NCBI GenBank assembly: GCA_030068075.1
Contig: CM057829.1
Location: forward strand, 85,303,132-85,367,131
DNA: 64,000 nt
Source of the DNA: Paguma larvata
Lineage: Eukaryota > Chordata > Mammalia > Carnivora > Viverridae
Direction: 5' to 3'
The position numbers and the translations under genes are program-made. How positions within the stretch are numbered: position 1 is the first letter of the stretch; each line of letters begins with the position of its first letter. Of the stretch, positions 1-12,514 are shown in pieces. Under the pieces are notes generated by a model. The model searched no databases and was not told where the DNA came from. It worked only from the letters and a program-made list of their open reading frames with translations.

Positions 1-3000
1 ATAGAATCCCTGTCTGTGGAGATAAAAGAAGTAAAATCTAGTGAGGACAAAATTAAAAATGCAATAACTGACATTATTGGATCTCGAATGGATGCCACAG
101 TGGCAAGGATGGATGAAGCAGACAGCAAATCAGATATATAGAAAACAAACTTATAGAAAATAATGAAGCAGAAAAAAAGAGGGAAACTGACGCAAAAGAG
201 CACGATATAAGAATTAGAGAACTCAGTGACTCATTAAAAAGGAACAATCATAAGGGTCCCAGAAGATGTAGAAAGAGAAAAAGGGATAGAAGGTTTATGT
301 GAGCAAATCATAGCAGAAAACTTTCCTAACCTGGGGAAAGACACAGACATCAAAATCCAAGATGCACAGAGAACATCCATTATATTCAACAAAAACTTAT
401 TATCAACAAGGCATATCATAGTCAAATTCACAAAATACACAGACAAGGAAAGAATTATGAAATTAGCCAGGGAAAAAAGTCCTTAATCTATAAGGGAAGA
501 AAGATCAGGTTCACAGCGGTCCTATCCACAGAAACCTGGCACACCAGGAAGGAGTGGCAGGATATATTCAGTTGCTGAATCAGAAAAATATGCAGCTAAG
601 AACTCCTTATACAGCAAGGCTGTCATTCAAGATAGGAGAGATAAAAAGTTTCCCAGACAAACAAAAACTAAAGGAGTCCATAACCACCAAATCAACTCTG
701 CAAGAAATTTTAAGGGGGACTCTCTGAGGAGAAAAAAAATGAAACAAAACAAAAAAGACCAAAAGTAACAAAGACTAGAAAGGCCCAGAGAACACCACCA
801 GAAACTCCATCTCTACAAGCAACATAATGGCAATAAATTCATATCTTTCAGTACTCATTCTAAATGTCAACAGACTAAACACTCCAATCAAAAGACACAG
901 GGTAACAGAATGGATAAGAAAACAAGATCCATCTGTATGCTGTTTGCAAGAGACTCATTTTAGACCTAAAGACACCTTCAGATTGAAAGTAAGGGGTTGG
1001 AGAACGATCCAACATGCTCACAGTTGCCAAAAGAAAGCCAGAGTAGCCATACTTATATCAGACAATCTAGATTTTAAAGACTGTAACAAGAGATGAAGAA
1101 TGGCATTACATCATAATTAAGGGGTGTATCCACCAGGAAGATCTAACAATTGTAAACATTTATGCCCCCAACATGAAAACACCTAATTATATAAATCAAT
1201 TAATCACAAACATAAAGACACTCATTGACAATAATACCATACTAGTAGAGACATCAACACCCCACTTACAGCAATGGACAGATCATCTAAACAAAATATC
1301 AACAAGGAAACAATGGCTTTAAATGATACACTGGACTGGAAGGACTTAACAGATACATTCAGAACCTTTCATCCTAAAGCAGCAGCATATTCTTCTCAAG
1401 TGCATGTGGAACATACTCCAGAATAGATCACATACTGGGACACAAATCAGTCCTCAACAAGTACAAAAAGATCGAATCATCATACCGTGCATATTTTCAG
1501 ACCACAATGCTATGAAACCCAAAATCAATCACAAGAAAAAATTTGGAAGGACAACGAATACTTGGAAACTAAAGAACATCCTACTAAAGAATGAATGGGT
1601 TAACCAAGAAGTTAAAGGGGAAATTAAAAAGTACATGGAAGCCAACGAAAATTATAACATCACAGCCCAAAACCTCTGGGATGCAGCAAAGGTGGTCATA
1701 AGAGGGAAGTATAAACCAATCTAGGCCATCCTAAAGAAGAAAGAAAGGTCTCAGATACACAATCCAACCTTACACCTTAAAGAGCTGAAAAAAGAACTGC
1801 AAATAAACCCCCAAAACAGCAGAAGACAGGAAATAATAAAGATTAGAGTGGAAATCAATGTTACCGAAAAAAAAAAAAAAAAATAGTAGAATAGATCAAT
1901 GAAGCCAGGAGTTGGTTCTTTGAAAGAATTAACAAACTTGATAAACCCCTAGCCAGTTTCACACAAAAAAGAAAAAGGACAGGACCCAAATAAACAAAAT
2001 CAAGAATGAGAGAGGAGAGATCACAACCAAGACTGCATAAATACAAAAATAATAAGAGAATATTATCAGCAACTATATGCCAATAAATTGGGTAATCTGG
2101 AAGAAATGAAAAAATTCCTGGAAACATATAAACTACCAAAACTGAAATAGGAAGAAATAGAAAAATTGAACAGACCCATAACTAGTAAAGAAATCGAATT
2201 AGTAATCAAAAATCTTCCAAAAAACAAGAGTTCAAGGCCAGATGGCTTTCCAGGGGAATTCTACCAAACATTTAAAGAAGAGTTAACACCTATTCTTTGA
2301 AGCTGTTCCAAAATATAGAAATGGAAGGAAAACTTCCAAACTCATTGTATGAAGCCAGCATTACCTTGATTCCAAAGCCAGACAAAGACCCCACTGAAAA
2401 GGAGAGCTACAGATCAATTTCCCTGATGAACATGGATGCAAAACTTCTCAACAAGATACTAGCCAACTGGATTCAACAATACATTAAAAGAATTATTCAC
2501 CACGATCAAGTGGGATTTATACCTGGGATGCAAGGCTGGTTTAATATCTGCAAATCAATCAATGTCATACATCACATTAATAAAAGGAAGAACAAGAACT
2601 ACATGATCCTCTCAACAAACGCGGGGAAAGCATTCAACACAATATACCATTATTTCTTGATAAAAACCCTCAAGAAAGTAGGGATAGAAGGATCATACTT
2701 CAAGATCATAAAAGCCATATATGAAGACCCACTACTAATATCATCTTCAATGGGGGAAAAATGAGAGCTTTCTCTCTAAGGTCAGGAATATGGCAGAGAT
2801 GTCCACTCTTGCCACTGTTATTCAACAAAGTATTGGAAGTCCTAGCCTCAGTAGTCAGATGAATAAAATGAATAAAAGGCATCCAAATAGGCAAGGAGGA
2901 AGTCAAACTTTCACTCTTCACAGATAACATTATACTCTATACGGAAAACCCAAAAATTCCACCAAAAAATGGCTAGAACTGACCCAAGAATTCAGCAAAG

Positions 3001-5068
3001 TCATGGGATATAAAATCAATGCACAGAAATTCGTTGTATTCCTATATACCAATAATAAAGAGAAATCAGAAAGAGAAATCAAGGAATCAATCCCATTTAC
3101 AATTGCATCAAAAACCATAAAATACCTAGGAAATAACCTAACCAAAGAAGTGAAAAATCTTTACACTGAAAACTATAAAAGGCTTATGAAAGAAATTGAA
3201 GAAGACACCAAAAAAATGGAAAAATATTCCATGCTCATGGATTAGAAGAACAAATATTGTTAAGATGTCAATACTACCCAAAGCAATCTTATATTTAATC
3301 TAACCCCTATCAAGATAACACCAGCATTCTTCACAGAACTAGAATATACAATTCTAAAATTTGTATGGAATCAGGAAAGACCCCCAATAGCCAAAACGAT
3401 CCTGAAAAAGAAAACCAAAGCTGGAGGCATCAAAATCCCGGACTTCAAGATGTATTACAAAACTATAATGATCAAGATATTATGATCCTAGCACAAGAAC
3501 AGACACTTAGATCAATGCAACAGAATAGAGAACCCATAAATGGACCAACAAATGTATGGCCAACTAATCTTTGACAAAGCAGGAAAGAATATCCAATGGA
3601 ATAAAGACAGTCTCTTCAGCAAATGGTGTTGGGGAAACTGGACAGCGACATGCAGAATGAACCTGGACTACTTTCTTACACCATACACAGAAATAATGGA
3701 TGGGGTCACCTGGATGGCTCAGTCAATTGAGCGCCCCACTTCGGCTCAGGTCATGATCTCACGGTCCATGAGTTCGAGTCCTGCGTTGGGCTCTGTGCTG
3801 ACAGCTCAGAGCCTGGACCTTGCTTCAGATTCTGTGTCTCCCTCTCTCTCTGCCCCTCCCCCACTCATGCCTCCGTCTCTCTCTCTGTCAAAAGTAAAAA
3901 AAAATAATAATAATTAATTAATTAATTAAATAAAATAAAATTTTAAAAAATTGTTAAAGGACCTAAACTTAAGACAGAAAGCCATCAAAATCCTAGACGA
4001 TAAAGCAGGCAAAAACCTCTTTGAAGTTGGCCACAGCAACTTCTTACTCAACAGGTATCCTGGGGCAAGAGAAACAAAAGCAAAAATGAACTACTGGGAC
4101 CTCATAAAGATAAAAAGATGCTGTGCAGCAAAGGAATCAATCAGCAAAACTAAAAGGCAACCAACGGAATGGGAGAAGATATTTGCAAGTGACATATCAG
4201 ATAAAGGGTTAGTATCCAAAATCTATAAAGAACTTATCAAGCCCAACACCCAAAAAACAAATAATCCAGTGAATAAATGGGCAAAAGCATGAACAGACAC
4301 TTTTCCAAAGAAGACACCCAGATAGCTAATAGACAAATGAAAAAGTGCTCAACCTCACTCATCATCAGGAAAATACAAATCGAAACCACAAGGCGATACC
4401 ACCACACACCAGTCCAAATGGCTAAAATTAACAACTCAGGCAACAACAGATGTTGGCAAGGATACAGGAAAGGGAAACTCTTTTGTTCACCTTGCTGGTG
4501 GGAATGAAAACTGATGCAGCCACTCTGGAAAACAGTAGAGAGGCTCCTCAAAAATTAAACATAGAATTACCCTAAGACCCAGCGATTGCACTAGTAGGTA
4601 TTTATCCAAAGGATACAGGTATGCTCTGCCAAAGGGACACATGCACTCCAATGTTGATAGCAGTGCTATCGACAATAGCACAAGAGTCCAAATGTCCATT
4701 GACAGATGAATGGATAAAGAAGGTGTAGTATGTATGCACGTATGTGTGTATGTATGGATATGCATACATACAATGGAGTATCACTTGGCAATCAAAAAGA
4801 ATGAAATCTTGCCATTTACAACAATATGTTGGAACTAGAGGGTATTATGCTAAGTGAAAAAAGTCAGTCAGAGAAAGAAAAATATATGACTTCACTCATA
4901 TGTGGAATTTAAGATACAAAACAGATGAACAGACACTTGTTGGGATGAGCACTGGGTGTTATACATAGGGCATGAAATCACTCGATTCTACTCCTGAAAT
5001 CTTTATTATACTATATGCTAACTAACTTGGATGTAAATTAAAAAATAAAAATAAATAATAATGAAAAA
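1..5068 (+). mobile_element. LINE-1 (carnivore L1), sense, 5' end outside the window
   Basis: The element enters from the left edge within ORF1. The coiled-coil and RNA-binding part lies at about 1-720, with stops. ORF2 starts at the ATG 827 (MAINSYLSVLILNVNRLN), with the endonuclease motif QETHF near 950-960. Reverse transcriptase segments follow (for example [16 protein letters not shown] near 2421-2468), then the C-terminal part to about 4556. A 3' UTR with GAGTATCACTTGGCAATC and an A-rich tail ends near 5068. Several stops and frameshifts disable ORF2 (first stop 1094-1096). In the YADD catalytic region the frame is also broken. It is a dead copy, recent enough to be easily read. A SINE splits ORF2 at 3702. 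Confidence 0.95.
3702..3950 (+). mobile_element. CAN-SINE (cat type) nested in L1 ORF2
   Basis: Head GGGGTCACCTGGATGGCTCA, B-box GAGTTCGAGTCC, CT-rich part, and a tail with (AATT)n and AATAAAATAAAAT. L1 ORF2 resumes at about 3955 ('AAAGGACCTAAACTTAAG'), which shows that the SINE arrived after the L1. Confidence 0.94.
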
Positions 5069-6190
5069 AAAGAATCAAATGAAAACTCTAGATGTGAAAA
5101 AAATGTAATGACTAAATATTAGTAACTCAATATATGGGCTTATAGTTAATTAGTCACAGATGAAAAAAGAATAAGTCACCTAGAAAATAGGTAGAAGAAA
5201 ATGTACAGAATTAAGCAGAGAAACAAAAGTAAGGAAAGGCAAAGAAAATTATGAAGGAGGTTCAAAGGGGATACAGTGAAAGTGTGAACAGATGTGTAAC
5301 TGAAGTCTCAGAAAAAGAGGAGAAAAAAATGGGGCAGAAAAATAGTTGAAGAGAGTATGACTATGGATTTTTCAAAACTTACAAAAGAGATCAAGCCATA
5401 GATTCGGGTAGCATTAGAAAACCCAAACGTGATAAATACAAAGAAAGCTACACATAAGCACATCATAGTAAAATCAATGAAAAACAAAGAAAAATAACAA
5501 AATCATAAAATTGGTTATAAGAAAGGCAAAGAGACCAGTTTGATGGGATCCATAATAAGACTCATCATTGACTTCTCAATATAAGCAATAGAAGCCAGAA
5601 GACAATACATTGTATTTTTAAAGTGCCAAATGAAAGTAACTGTCAACCTAAAGTTCTATAATGGAAATATTAAAGGAATATGACCCCGATTGGGACAGCA
5701 GGCTTCTGGGTGCTGACAAAACTTACTGACATAGGTGGTAGTTACAGGGTATGTCTGGTATGTTTATTTTGTAATTATTCATTGAGATTTAGCCTTACAA
5801 TGTGTGCACTTTACATAGATGAGTTAAGCAGAAAGGATTAATTGATTTGACATAAATTTAAGCAAACTACCCAGAGAACAGCATAAGAAAATAAAGAGAT
5901 GGATACAATGAAGAAGTTTACAGACAGAGAGGCTAGAACATCCAGTTGAAGTTAGAAAGGAAAGAACTGAAAACTAAGAGAGAAGCCAGAAGCCTCTTTA
6001 ACACGCCGAAGGAAATAACAGTCAACCTACAATTCTACATCATAACTTACCCATCAAAAACAATGAAATAAAAACATGTGCATCCATTCATTCACACAAT
6101 TTTTTCCAACAAGTGTCATTGGGCACTTACATTATCTAGACATAGCAACATACTATTAATGAAAATAAAGTTCCTGCTCTCATAGTTCAG
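5069..6190 (+). repeat. Ancient L1/HAL1-type remnants
   Basis: The segments 'AGAAGCCAGAAGACAATAC' and 'ACTGTCAACCTAAAGTTC' (5590-5660) resemble L1ME/HAL1 ORF1-end sequence. 'CTTCTGGGTGCTGACAAAAC' to 'TGTGCACTTTACATAG' (5670-5820) resembles an old L1 3' end. A second 'ACAGTCAACCTACAATTC' occurs at about 6017. All are decayed and noncoding. Confidence 0.5.
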
Positions 6191-6550
6191 AAGTCTGAAA
6201 TGAAGTGCATGGGGAGAAATAAGGATGCCAGCAGGTCTAGTTCCTTCTGGAGTCTCAAGGGGAATTCTATGCCTTGCCCCTCTGGCTTTCAGAGGCTGCT
6301 GGCATTCATTGACTTATAACGGCATCGATCCACTTTTTGCGCTCTCTCTCTCTCTCTCCCTGACTCCTCCTGCAACCCCTTTATAAGGACCCTTGCAATT
6401 ACATCAGGCCTACTCAGATAATCAAAGGTAGTCTCCCCATCTCAATACCCTTAACTTAATCACACCTGCCTTTATGATGCAAGGCAACACAGGTTCTGAG
6501 AATTAAGATGTGGACATCATTATGGGGGCACTATTCAGCCTACCACAACA
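6190..6550. repeat. MLT1-like LTR fragment (ERVL-MaLR)
   Basis: Contains 'CAGAAGTCTGAAATGAAG', 'GGCATTCATTGACTTATAA', 'CAATTACATCAGGCC', 'CCCATCTCAATACCC' and 'TTCAGCCTACCACA', the order expected of an MLT1 LTR, with a short (CT)n inside. A noncoding remnant. Confidence 0.6.
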
Positions 6551-7140
6551 TATATTCATTTCTACTGATTTTACCTTGGAGTGAAATTGTTGGTGTATAA
6601 GCTATTTAGTATGTTCAGAATTAGTAGTAGATAAGCCAATCAGGGCTTCTAAATTGTTGTGTCTACTTACACATACACCAACCATGTTTCACATACTCAT
6701 CAACACTTGGTCCCGTCGGTCTTCTTAGTTTCAGCTATTCTTGTGGATGTATAGTGTTATTTCATTATCTTAGTTTTCACTATATTTAATTTTCATTTAA
6801 TTTCTCTACTAATTAATGAAGTTGCACATTTCAAATGTTTAATGGTAATTTAGATACTTTCTTTCATGAGGTACCTATTAAGTCTTTTGCTCATTTTCCT
6901 GTTGCATTCTAGTATTTACTTATTTGTAGAAGTTCTTTACATTTCTTGCATGTAAACTCTGTGTCAGATGTATATGTCAAAAATATTTTCTAGCACTCTG
7001 GATCTTTTAATATCTATTGTGATCTTTTGGTGAAAGTTTTTAATTTTCATATGTTTCATGTCATATTTTTCCTTTTTAGTTAGTACTTTTGAGGGTAATG
7101 TCTAAAATATTTTTTAGCTACTCCAAAGATGCAAAACTGT
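6550..7140 (-). repeat. Old L1 fragment, antisense
   Basis: Phrases such as CTTGTGGATGTATAGTGTTA, TGAGGTACCTATTAAGTCTT and TTGTAGAAGTTCTTTACATT are antisense L1 ORF2/3' sequence. Decayed. Confidence 0.7.
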
Positions 7141-8180
7141 TTATGTTTTCTCTTACAAACCAACATTTTCAAAATATTCCTCTAGCTGCTATGTGGGCAG
7201 TAGTCTTAAATAAATTGTATCAATTAGGAGATTGCTAGTATAGACTCTATTCCTCAAAGATATCAATACCAAAGTCTCAGTAATCCTCCTGGATTTACTT
7301 CAGACTCAGTGGCTGCTCAAATGCTTGCTACCACTTTCACATGACGGGCATTAAAATGCAGGAAGAGGCAATAGGAAAAGAGTGTTCTTCCCAGATTTAT
7401 CAGCTCCTTCGAAAGACAGCCTTCCCCCAAGGCTTTACCGAGAGACAATTCTGACACCTCCTCACCCACTCATTCCCAAGAAGGTGAGGAATTGTCATTT
7501 TTTAGCTCATTGCTATGCCACTCTAATATAATAGCATATGATATTTAACAAAAGAGGAGAGAATGGATTTTTGGGAGGTAATTAGCAAAATTTACTAAGA
7601 GGACAAGAGCAGAAGCAGGATGACCAGGAAGCAGGACTTCTAGCACGCTGTTCCCATCACCCATCTGAAGAGGACTAGGATGACGGTGGTCGAAGTTGTA
7701 AGCAGTCATTCTGTAGCCATTTTGAAGATCTAATGGTATTTTCTGATGAACAAATAAAGACTATGATAGTTTTACTGCTAATAGCTCTTTGCAGAGAGTA
7801 TTACAAATGGATCTACTTCATAATGAAGGAATTCGAACCAAGAAAGAAGGAGTATATGGAAGATGAAACTCAGAAGAAAAATAACTCATTGGTTATACCC
7901 TTGACCAATGTGAAGAATAAAATAATGAAATAAGATTTAAAAATTATATGTGGAAAAAAATTAAACCTTCTAAGGTCCTTATATTATTCAAGAAGAAGGC
8001 AGATCAAGACTATTAGAGCAGAGATGAGGGAGAAAATTACATTGCCAGGTATAAAGAGACGAAAGGGTCTTTCAGAAAGACAAACTATTGGATGAAATAT
8101 TCAGAGCTCTGCAGAATCCCATAGGTTTTGAGGACAATAATGTGGCATGTAGCTGGATCTCAAACCTTCATTAAGGGTGC
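7140..8180. other. Intergenic stretch, nothing recognised
   Basis: A 66-codon open stretch at 7733-7933 has no recognisable product and no supporting context. I see no repeat family with confidence. Confidence 0.5.
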
Positions 8181-8335
8181 TGAGGAGATTAGGATACAGC
8201 TGGGACAGTAAGCTGGGACAGATTGTGTAGGCTTATTTCATATTTTTAGGAGTCTGTATGTACTTCATTGCTTTGACCAAATCAGAGCCATTAAGTGTTT
8301 TTAAAAGCACGAGTGGCCTGAACCACACTTTCATA
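8180..8335 (-). repeat. L2 fragment, antisense
   Basis: 'GATTGTGTAGGCTTATTTC', 'GTACTTCATTGCTTTGACC' and 'CACGAGTGGCCTGAACC' line up with the reverse of the L2 ORF2 segment. Weak but ordered similarity. Confidence 0.45.
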
Positions 8336-8597
8336 TAATTATGTTTTTAATACAAATATGTTGTAGAAATGTAAACTGAAATCAGCAAAACAGATAAGTA
8401 ACTACTGTAACAATCAATGTATAACATGACAATTTAATATTTCACCTCAAGGCACTGTGCTATATACATACATGAGTACAGAAATGAATGACATTGTCCC
8501 TAAACCCAGGTAACTTATAAAACAGGTTGCTGGTGTTTGTAAAGAAACTTGAAACAGGTGAAGGATTAGAGTCAGAGATTAGAGGCAAAGAATCTTT

Positions 8598-8915
8598 TGA
8601 TCTCACTCATATGTGGAATTTGAGAAACATAACAGATGAACATAGGGGAGGGGAAGGAAAAATAAGATAAAAAACCGAGAGGGAGGCAAACCGTAAGAGA
8701 CTCTTAAATACAGAGAACTGAGGGTTGCTGGAAGGAAGGGGGGGAATGGGCTAAATGGGTGATGGGCATTAAGAAGGGTACTTTATAGGATGAGCTCTGA
8801 GTGTCATATGTAAGAGATGAATTACCAGGTTCTACTCCTGAAGCCAAGATGACACTCTGTGTTAAATAACTTGAATTTAAATCTGAAAAAAAAAATAAAA
8901 CTTCAACTCAAAAAA
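8598..8915 (+). mobile_element. Short 5'-truncated L1 3' end with intact TSD
   Basis: It starts GATCTCACTCATATGTGGAA and carries the carnivore L1 3' UTR ('GAACTGAGGGTTGCTGGAAG', 'TAAATGGGTGATGGGCATTA', 'TTCTACTCCTGAAGCC'), then an A-rich tail. The perfect 11-bp TSD AAAGAATCTTT is at 8587-8597 and 8916-8926. Confidence 0.95.
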
Positions 8916-8929
8916 AAAGAATCTTTGGG

Positions 8930-10059
8930 GTTCAAGAAATGCTACAATATGCCCCCGGTCGTCTGGTTTTCTGCATCTTCCAGCCCCTCCGCAGTGTGCA
9001 CACACATAATGTCCCTTTCCATTGTTTCATTTGTGTGTTGTTGAACAAATGCCATTACAAAGAAAAAACACTTTCCAGGTTTAGAACATGACTTTATGCT
9101 GCATGCTTAGAGAATTTCATATTTGTTTAAGATAGCAACACGTCAAATTTCTAAACAAGCTAAATAAATTAGTAACACTTTAAAGACTTCTAAACATGTT
9201 TCTTTTTCATGTTTTTTTTTTCTCTACCAAATTACTCGAACAGAAGTAAAATGTGTGAAGCCTTCATATGTGGCTTTTCATGATACAGCTAGAGGGCTGA
9301 ATCTCAATTCTGCCTCTAGTGTTGGAATCATGATCTCAAGTAGAACTACGTACTGAATCCTTTTCCTCTTATATCCCAGTCTCTTCTGGTTTATATCATT
9401 TGCTTAAAGATGAATGTCTCATATTGCAAGGAGCACAGATGTGCCTCTTTCTCAGCCGTAATGATGAAAAACTCCAGTAAGCAACTATTTTGTGAATGGA
9501 TTTTATGGGATGCCAACTCATAGTGCAAAACTAATTCATCCTTCTGCTAACAACAAACATTCACCCAAATTTCTCCCCCACCTGCCAGAATAAGTATGAT
9601 AACACATACAAGATTTTAGATAAACAATGTATTTACCAAGTTCTGAAGCAGTGTTCAATCACAGCAATTTTATAGATTTTCATGAGGAAAATCCATTAGA
9701 CTTTGCTATCTTGCAGTATATCACAATCTAGAACATTGTACTGTTACAGAATTTCAAAGAAGCAATCTTGTTATGAATGTTGTTTTAACCTCAGGAAAAG
9801 CAACTGGAAATTTCTAACTTTACTTATGAAACATCCATATCTTGAGGAGTTAGGTATTTCATTACTGACCATGTATTTACTGTCTGATTTTTTTTTATCT
9901 ATAACCAAATACTTCATGAAGCAAAATGAGCTTTACTGTTTGTAGGTAAAAGATTTTTAAAATCTGAAAGCTTTCTATTATATTTGGAGTTCAGTCTAAA
10001 TAAAGTCTGGAGTCTCTACCAAATAAAAACAGAAAAGCTTGTGAGGCATTATTACTCAC
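8930..10059. other. Intergenic stretch, nothing recognised
   Basis: AT-rich unique sequence. Its open frames (for example 9703-9945) are short and carry no recognisable domain. Confidence 0.6.
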
Positions 10060-10071
10060 AAAATGGACAGT

Positions 10072-10299
10072 CTTAGGGCACCTGAGTGGCTCAGTCGATT
10101 AAGCATCAGACTCTTGACTTCAGCTTAGGTCATGATCTCGCAGTTCGTGAGTTCGAGCCCCACTCTGGGCTGATGGTGTGGAGTCTGCTTGGGATTCTCC
10201 CGCTCTCCCTCTCTCTCTCTCTGCCCCTTTCCTGTTTGCATGCTCTTGCTCTCTCTCTCTCTCTCTCAAAATAAATAAATCAACTTAAAAAATAAAAAT
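10072..10299 (+). mobile_element. CAN-SINE (cat type), sense
   Basis: Head TTAGGGCACCTGAGTGGCTC, B-box GAGTTCGAGCCCC, CT-rich block and A-rich tail. The TSD AAAATGGACAGT (10060-10071) recurs as AAAATGGATAGT (10300-10311), one mismatch. Confidence 0.95.
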
Positions 10300-10424
10300 A
10301 AAATGGATAGTTATAATTACTTAATTACTTCACCACCTCTGAGATAATTAATGTATAAACATCCCTACTTTTGTACTTCATGTCTAAAAGGAAGAAATTT
10401 TCTTTAGTCCATCTTTATTAGTGT

Positions 10425-10670
10425 TCTCTGGCTGCTATAAGAAATAACCACAAACTTGGTGGCTTAAAACATGAGAAATGTATTCTCTCCTTTCCTCACC
10501 CAGCTTCTGGTGGCATTCTTTAGCATTCTTCAGCTTCAGGTTATATCCCATTACATTCTCCCTTTCTGTGTATATGTCTCAAAATTCTCTCTGCCTCCCT
10601 CTAATAAAGACACACATGATTATGGATAAGACACACTCAGATAATTCAAGATAAACTTTTCCTATCATGA
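10425..10670. repeat. MLT1-like LTR fragment (ERVL-MaLR), left part
   Basis: 'GTGTTCTCTGGCTGCTATAA', 'CCACAAACTTGGTGGCTTAA' and 'CAGCTTCTGGTGGCATTCTT' are MLT1-like. It is interrupted by the SINE at 10683 and continues to about 10950. A noncoding remnant. Confidence 0.6.
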
Positions 10671-10682
10671 GACTTAACTTTA

Positions 10683-10862
10683 GGGGTGCATTGGTGACTC
10701 AGTTGGTTAAGCATCCAACTCTTGATTTTGGCTCAGGTCATGATCCCAGGGTCACTGGATCTCAGGGTCACGACATCAAGCCCTGCATTGGGCCTCCACA
10801 CTCAGTGTGGAGATTCTCTCTCCCCCCCCCCATCTCTCACTGTCTCTCCTCTGCAATCAATC

Positions 10863-10898
<36 letters not shown>
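10683..10898 (+). mobile_element. CAN-SINE with an unusual (GA)n end
   Basis: Head GGGGTGCATTGGTGACTCAG. The perfect TSD GACTTAACTTTA is at 10671-10682 and 10899-10910. The usual A-rich tail is missing; the copy ends in about 15 GA units. Confidence 0.9.
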
Positions 10899-10899
<1 letters not shown>

Positions 10900-11144
10900 A
10901 CTTAACTTTATCACATCTTTTGTCATATAAAGTAATATTCATAGTTTCCAGGAAATTGACATGGATATCTTTTGGCGCAATTTTTCAAATGACTATACAC
11001 CATCTATCTGGATTTTATCACACAGTTTTCTGTCACTTTGGGGATTTTCTCCCGGATTCCCACTCCTCCACTGCCTCCTCCTCCCTTTCTCTCATATCTT
11101 TGGTTACTTTGCCTTCAATAGTTCTTCTCTTCATCATATACTCA

Positions 11145-11535
11145 CACTGTGCTAGTTTGCTAGGACTGCTGTAACAAAGTACTACAGATTGGGTGGCTTC
11201 GACAAGAGAAATTTACTTTCCCACAATTCCAGAAGATAAAATCTGAGATCAAAGGATGGGTAGGCTTGGTTTCTGAGACCTCTCTCCTTGGCTTGTAGAT
11301 GGTTGTCTTCTTTCTCTTCTCATATGATCTTCCTTCCATACATTTCTGTGTCCTAATTTTCTTCCTTATAAGGACTCCAGTCATATTGGATTAAGGCCCA
11401 CCCTGATGACCTCACTGTACCTTAATTACCTCTTTTAAGACTCTACCTCCAAATACAGTCACATTCTGATGTGTTGGGGTTAGGACTTCCACATATAAAT
11501 TGGGGGGAAATACAATTCACTCCATAACACAGACC
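11145..11535 (+). repeat. MLT1-type LTR (ERVL-MaLR)
   Basis: It reads in order 'GTGCTAGTTTGCTAGGACTG', 'TACTACAGATTGGGTGGCTT', 'TCCTTGGCTTGTAGATGG', 'AGTCATATTGGATTAAGGCC', 'TCCAAATACAGTCACATTC' and 'TTAGGACTTCCACATATA'. Noncoding retroviral LTR remnant; no internal genes are present. Confidence 0.75.
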
Positions 11536-12510
11536 ATTCTTTCCCATTCTAGAAAAAACAAAGACAAAAAACCTTCCATCTGAAGAAATAATCCCTCCTC
11601 AGCTGTATAATACAGTACCAGGTCTATCGGATATTTACTTCCCCTCAAATAGCCTGTGTTTCTCCACATTTCTCGGTCCCCTTGCTATAAGGCGGAACCT
11701 TGGGACTAATTTTTGGCAGGCAGCACTACAGTTCTAATGGGCCAGTAGAGGCTTGTCCTATGAAAATGTGGATATAAAAAAGAAAAGTAATTTCATTTTA
11801 GAGTCACCGTCTTATAAGACTGACAACAAATGGATGAGAATGCTCATTTCAAAGAAAGCAGTTTCTGTGATACTCTGAGTTTCATGTTGTTCTCATGTCC
11901 TCAGCTTCCATCAATGGAGAATATAAACAAAAAGCTTTATAAAGTCCATTGTGGCATTTACTATAGGAAAACTATTTACCACATCTCCAAAAATCTTTGC
12001 TTTCCCTGAGGGTCCCTTTTCACCTTTTGGTGATAATCCTGTAATTGACATATTTGTCTGTTTCATTTTTGTTTTTGTTTTGCTTCAAAGCCATATTTGG
12101 GGTGCAAGTTCTACAACTAGTTATATAACTGTGAGCTCAAATGAAGGTAACAACGAGGGCTGTCTTAGACATTCATGTATCCCCACTGCCCAGGAAAGAT
12201 GTTCAATAAATATGCATCAAATAAATGAGTGACCAACTTTACAGAGATATATGGCCTGAATGCCTCATTATTTTTCCTCAGATCTTAACTCTCTATTTTT
12301 GCTTGCATTTGGGTACACTTTGTCTAAATTATGAATGCAAACATTGTAAAAGTTGTGAAAAGTTTTTAATAAACATTTAGTTGAATGAATTATCATAGTT
12401 AATGATATTGTTACTACAGGCCTGATATTTTTAAATGATGACATGCCTAGCAAAAGACTTCATACATTCATTCTACGTCAAGCCAGCAGTCATCACAGAA
12501 AATGTTGAAG
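11536..12510. other. Intergenic, with a small L2-like end
   Basis: 'CCCCACTGCCCAGGAAAGAT' and 'TCAATAAATATGCATCAAAT' at about 12180-12225 resemble an L2 3' end. The rest is unassigned. Confidence 0.5.
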
Positions 12511-12514
12511 CATC

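Noticed and set aside
3540..4292. Frames of 125 and 113 codons
   Set aside because: They are pieces of the broken L1 ORF2 and the nested SINE, not host genes.
7733..7933. A 66-codon frame considered as a processed pseudogene
   Set aside because: I could not match it to any family, and no poly(A) tail or TSD surrounds it.
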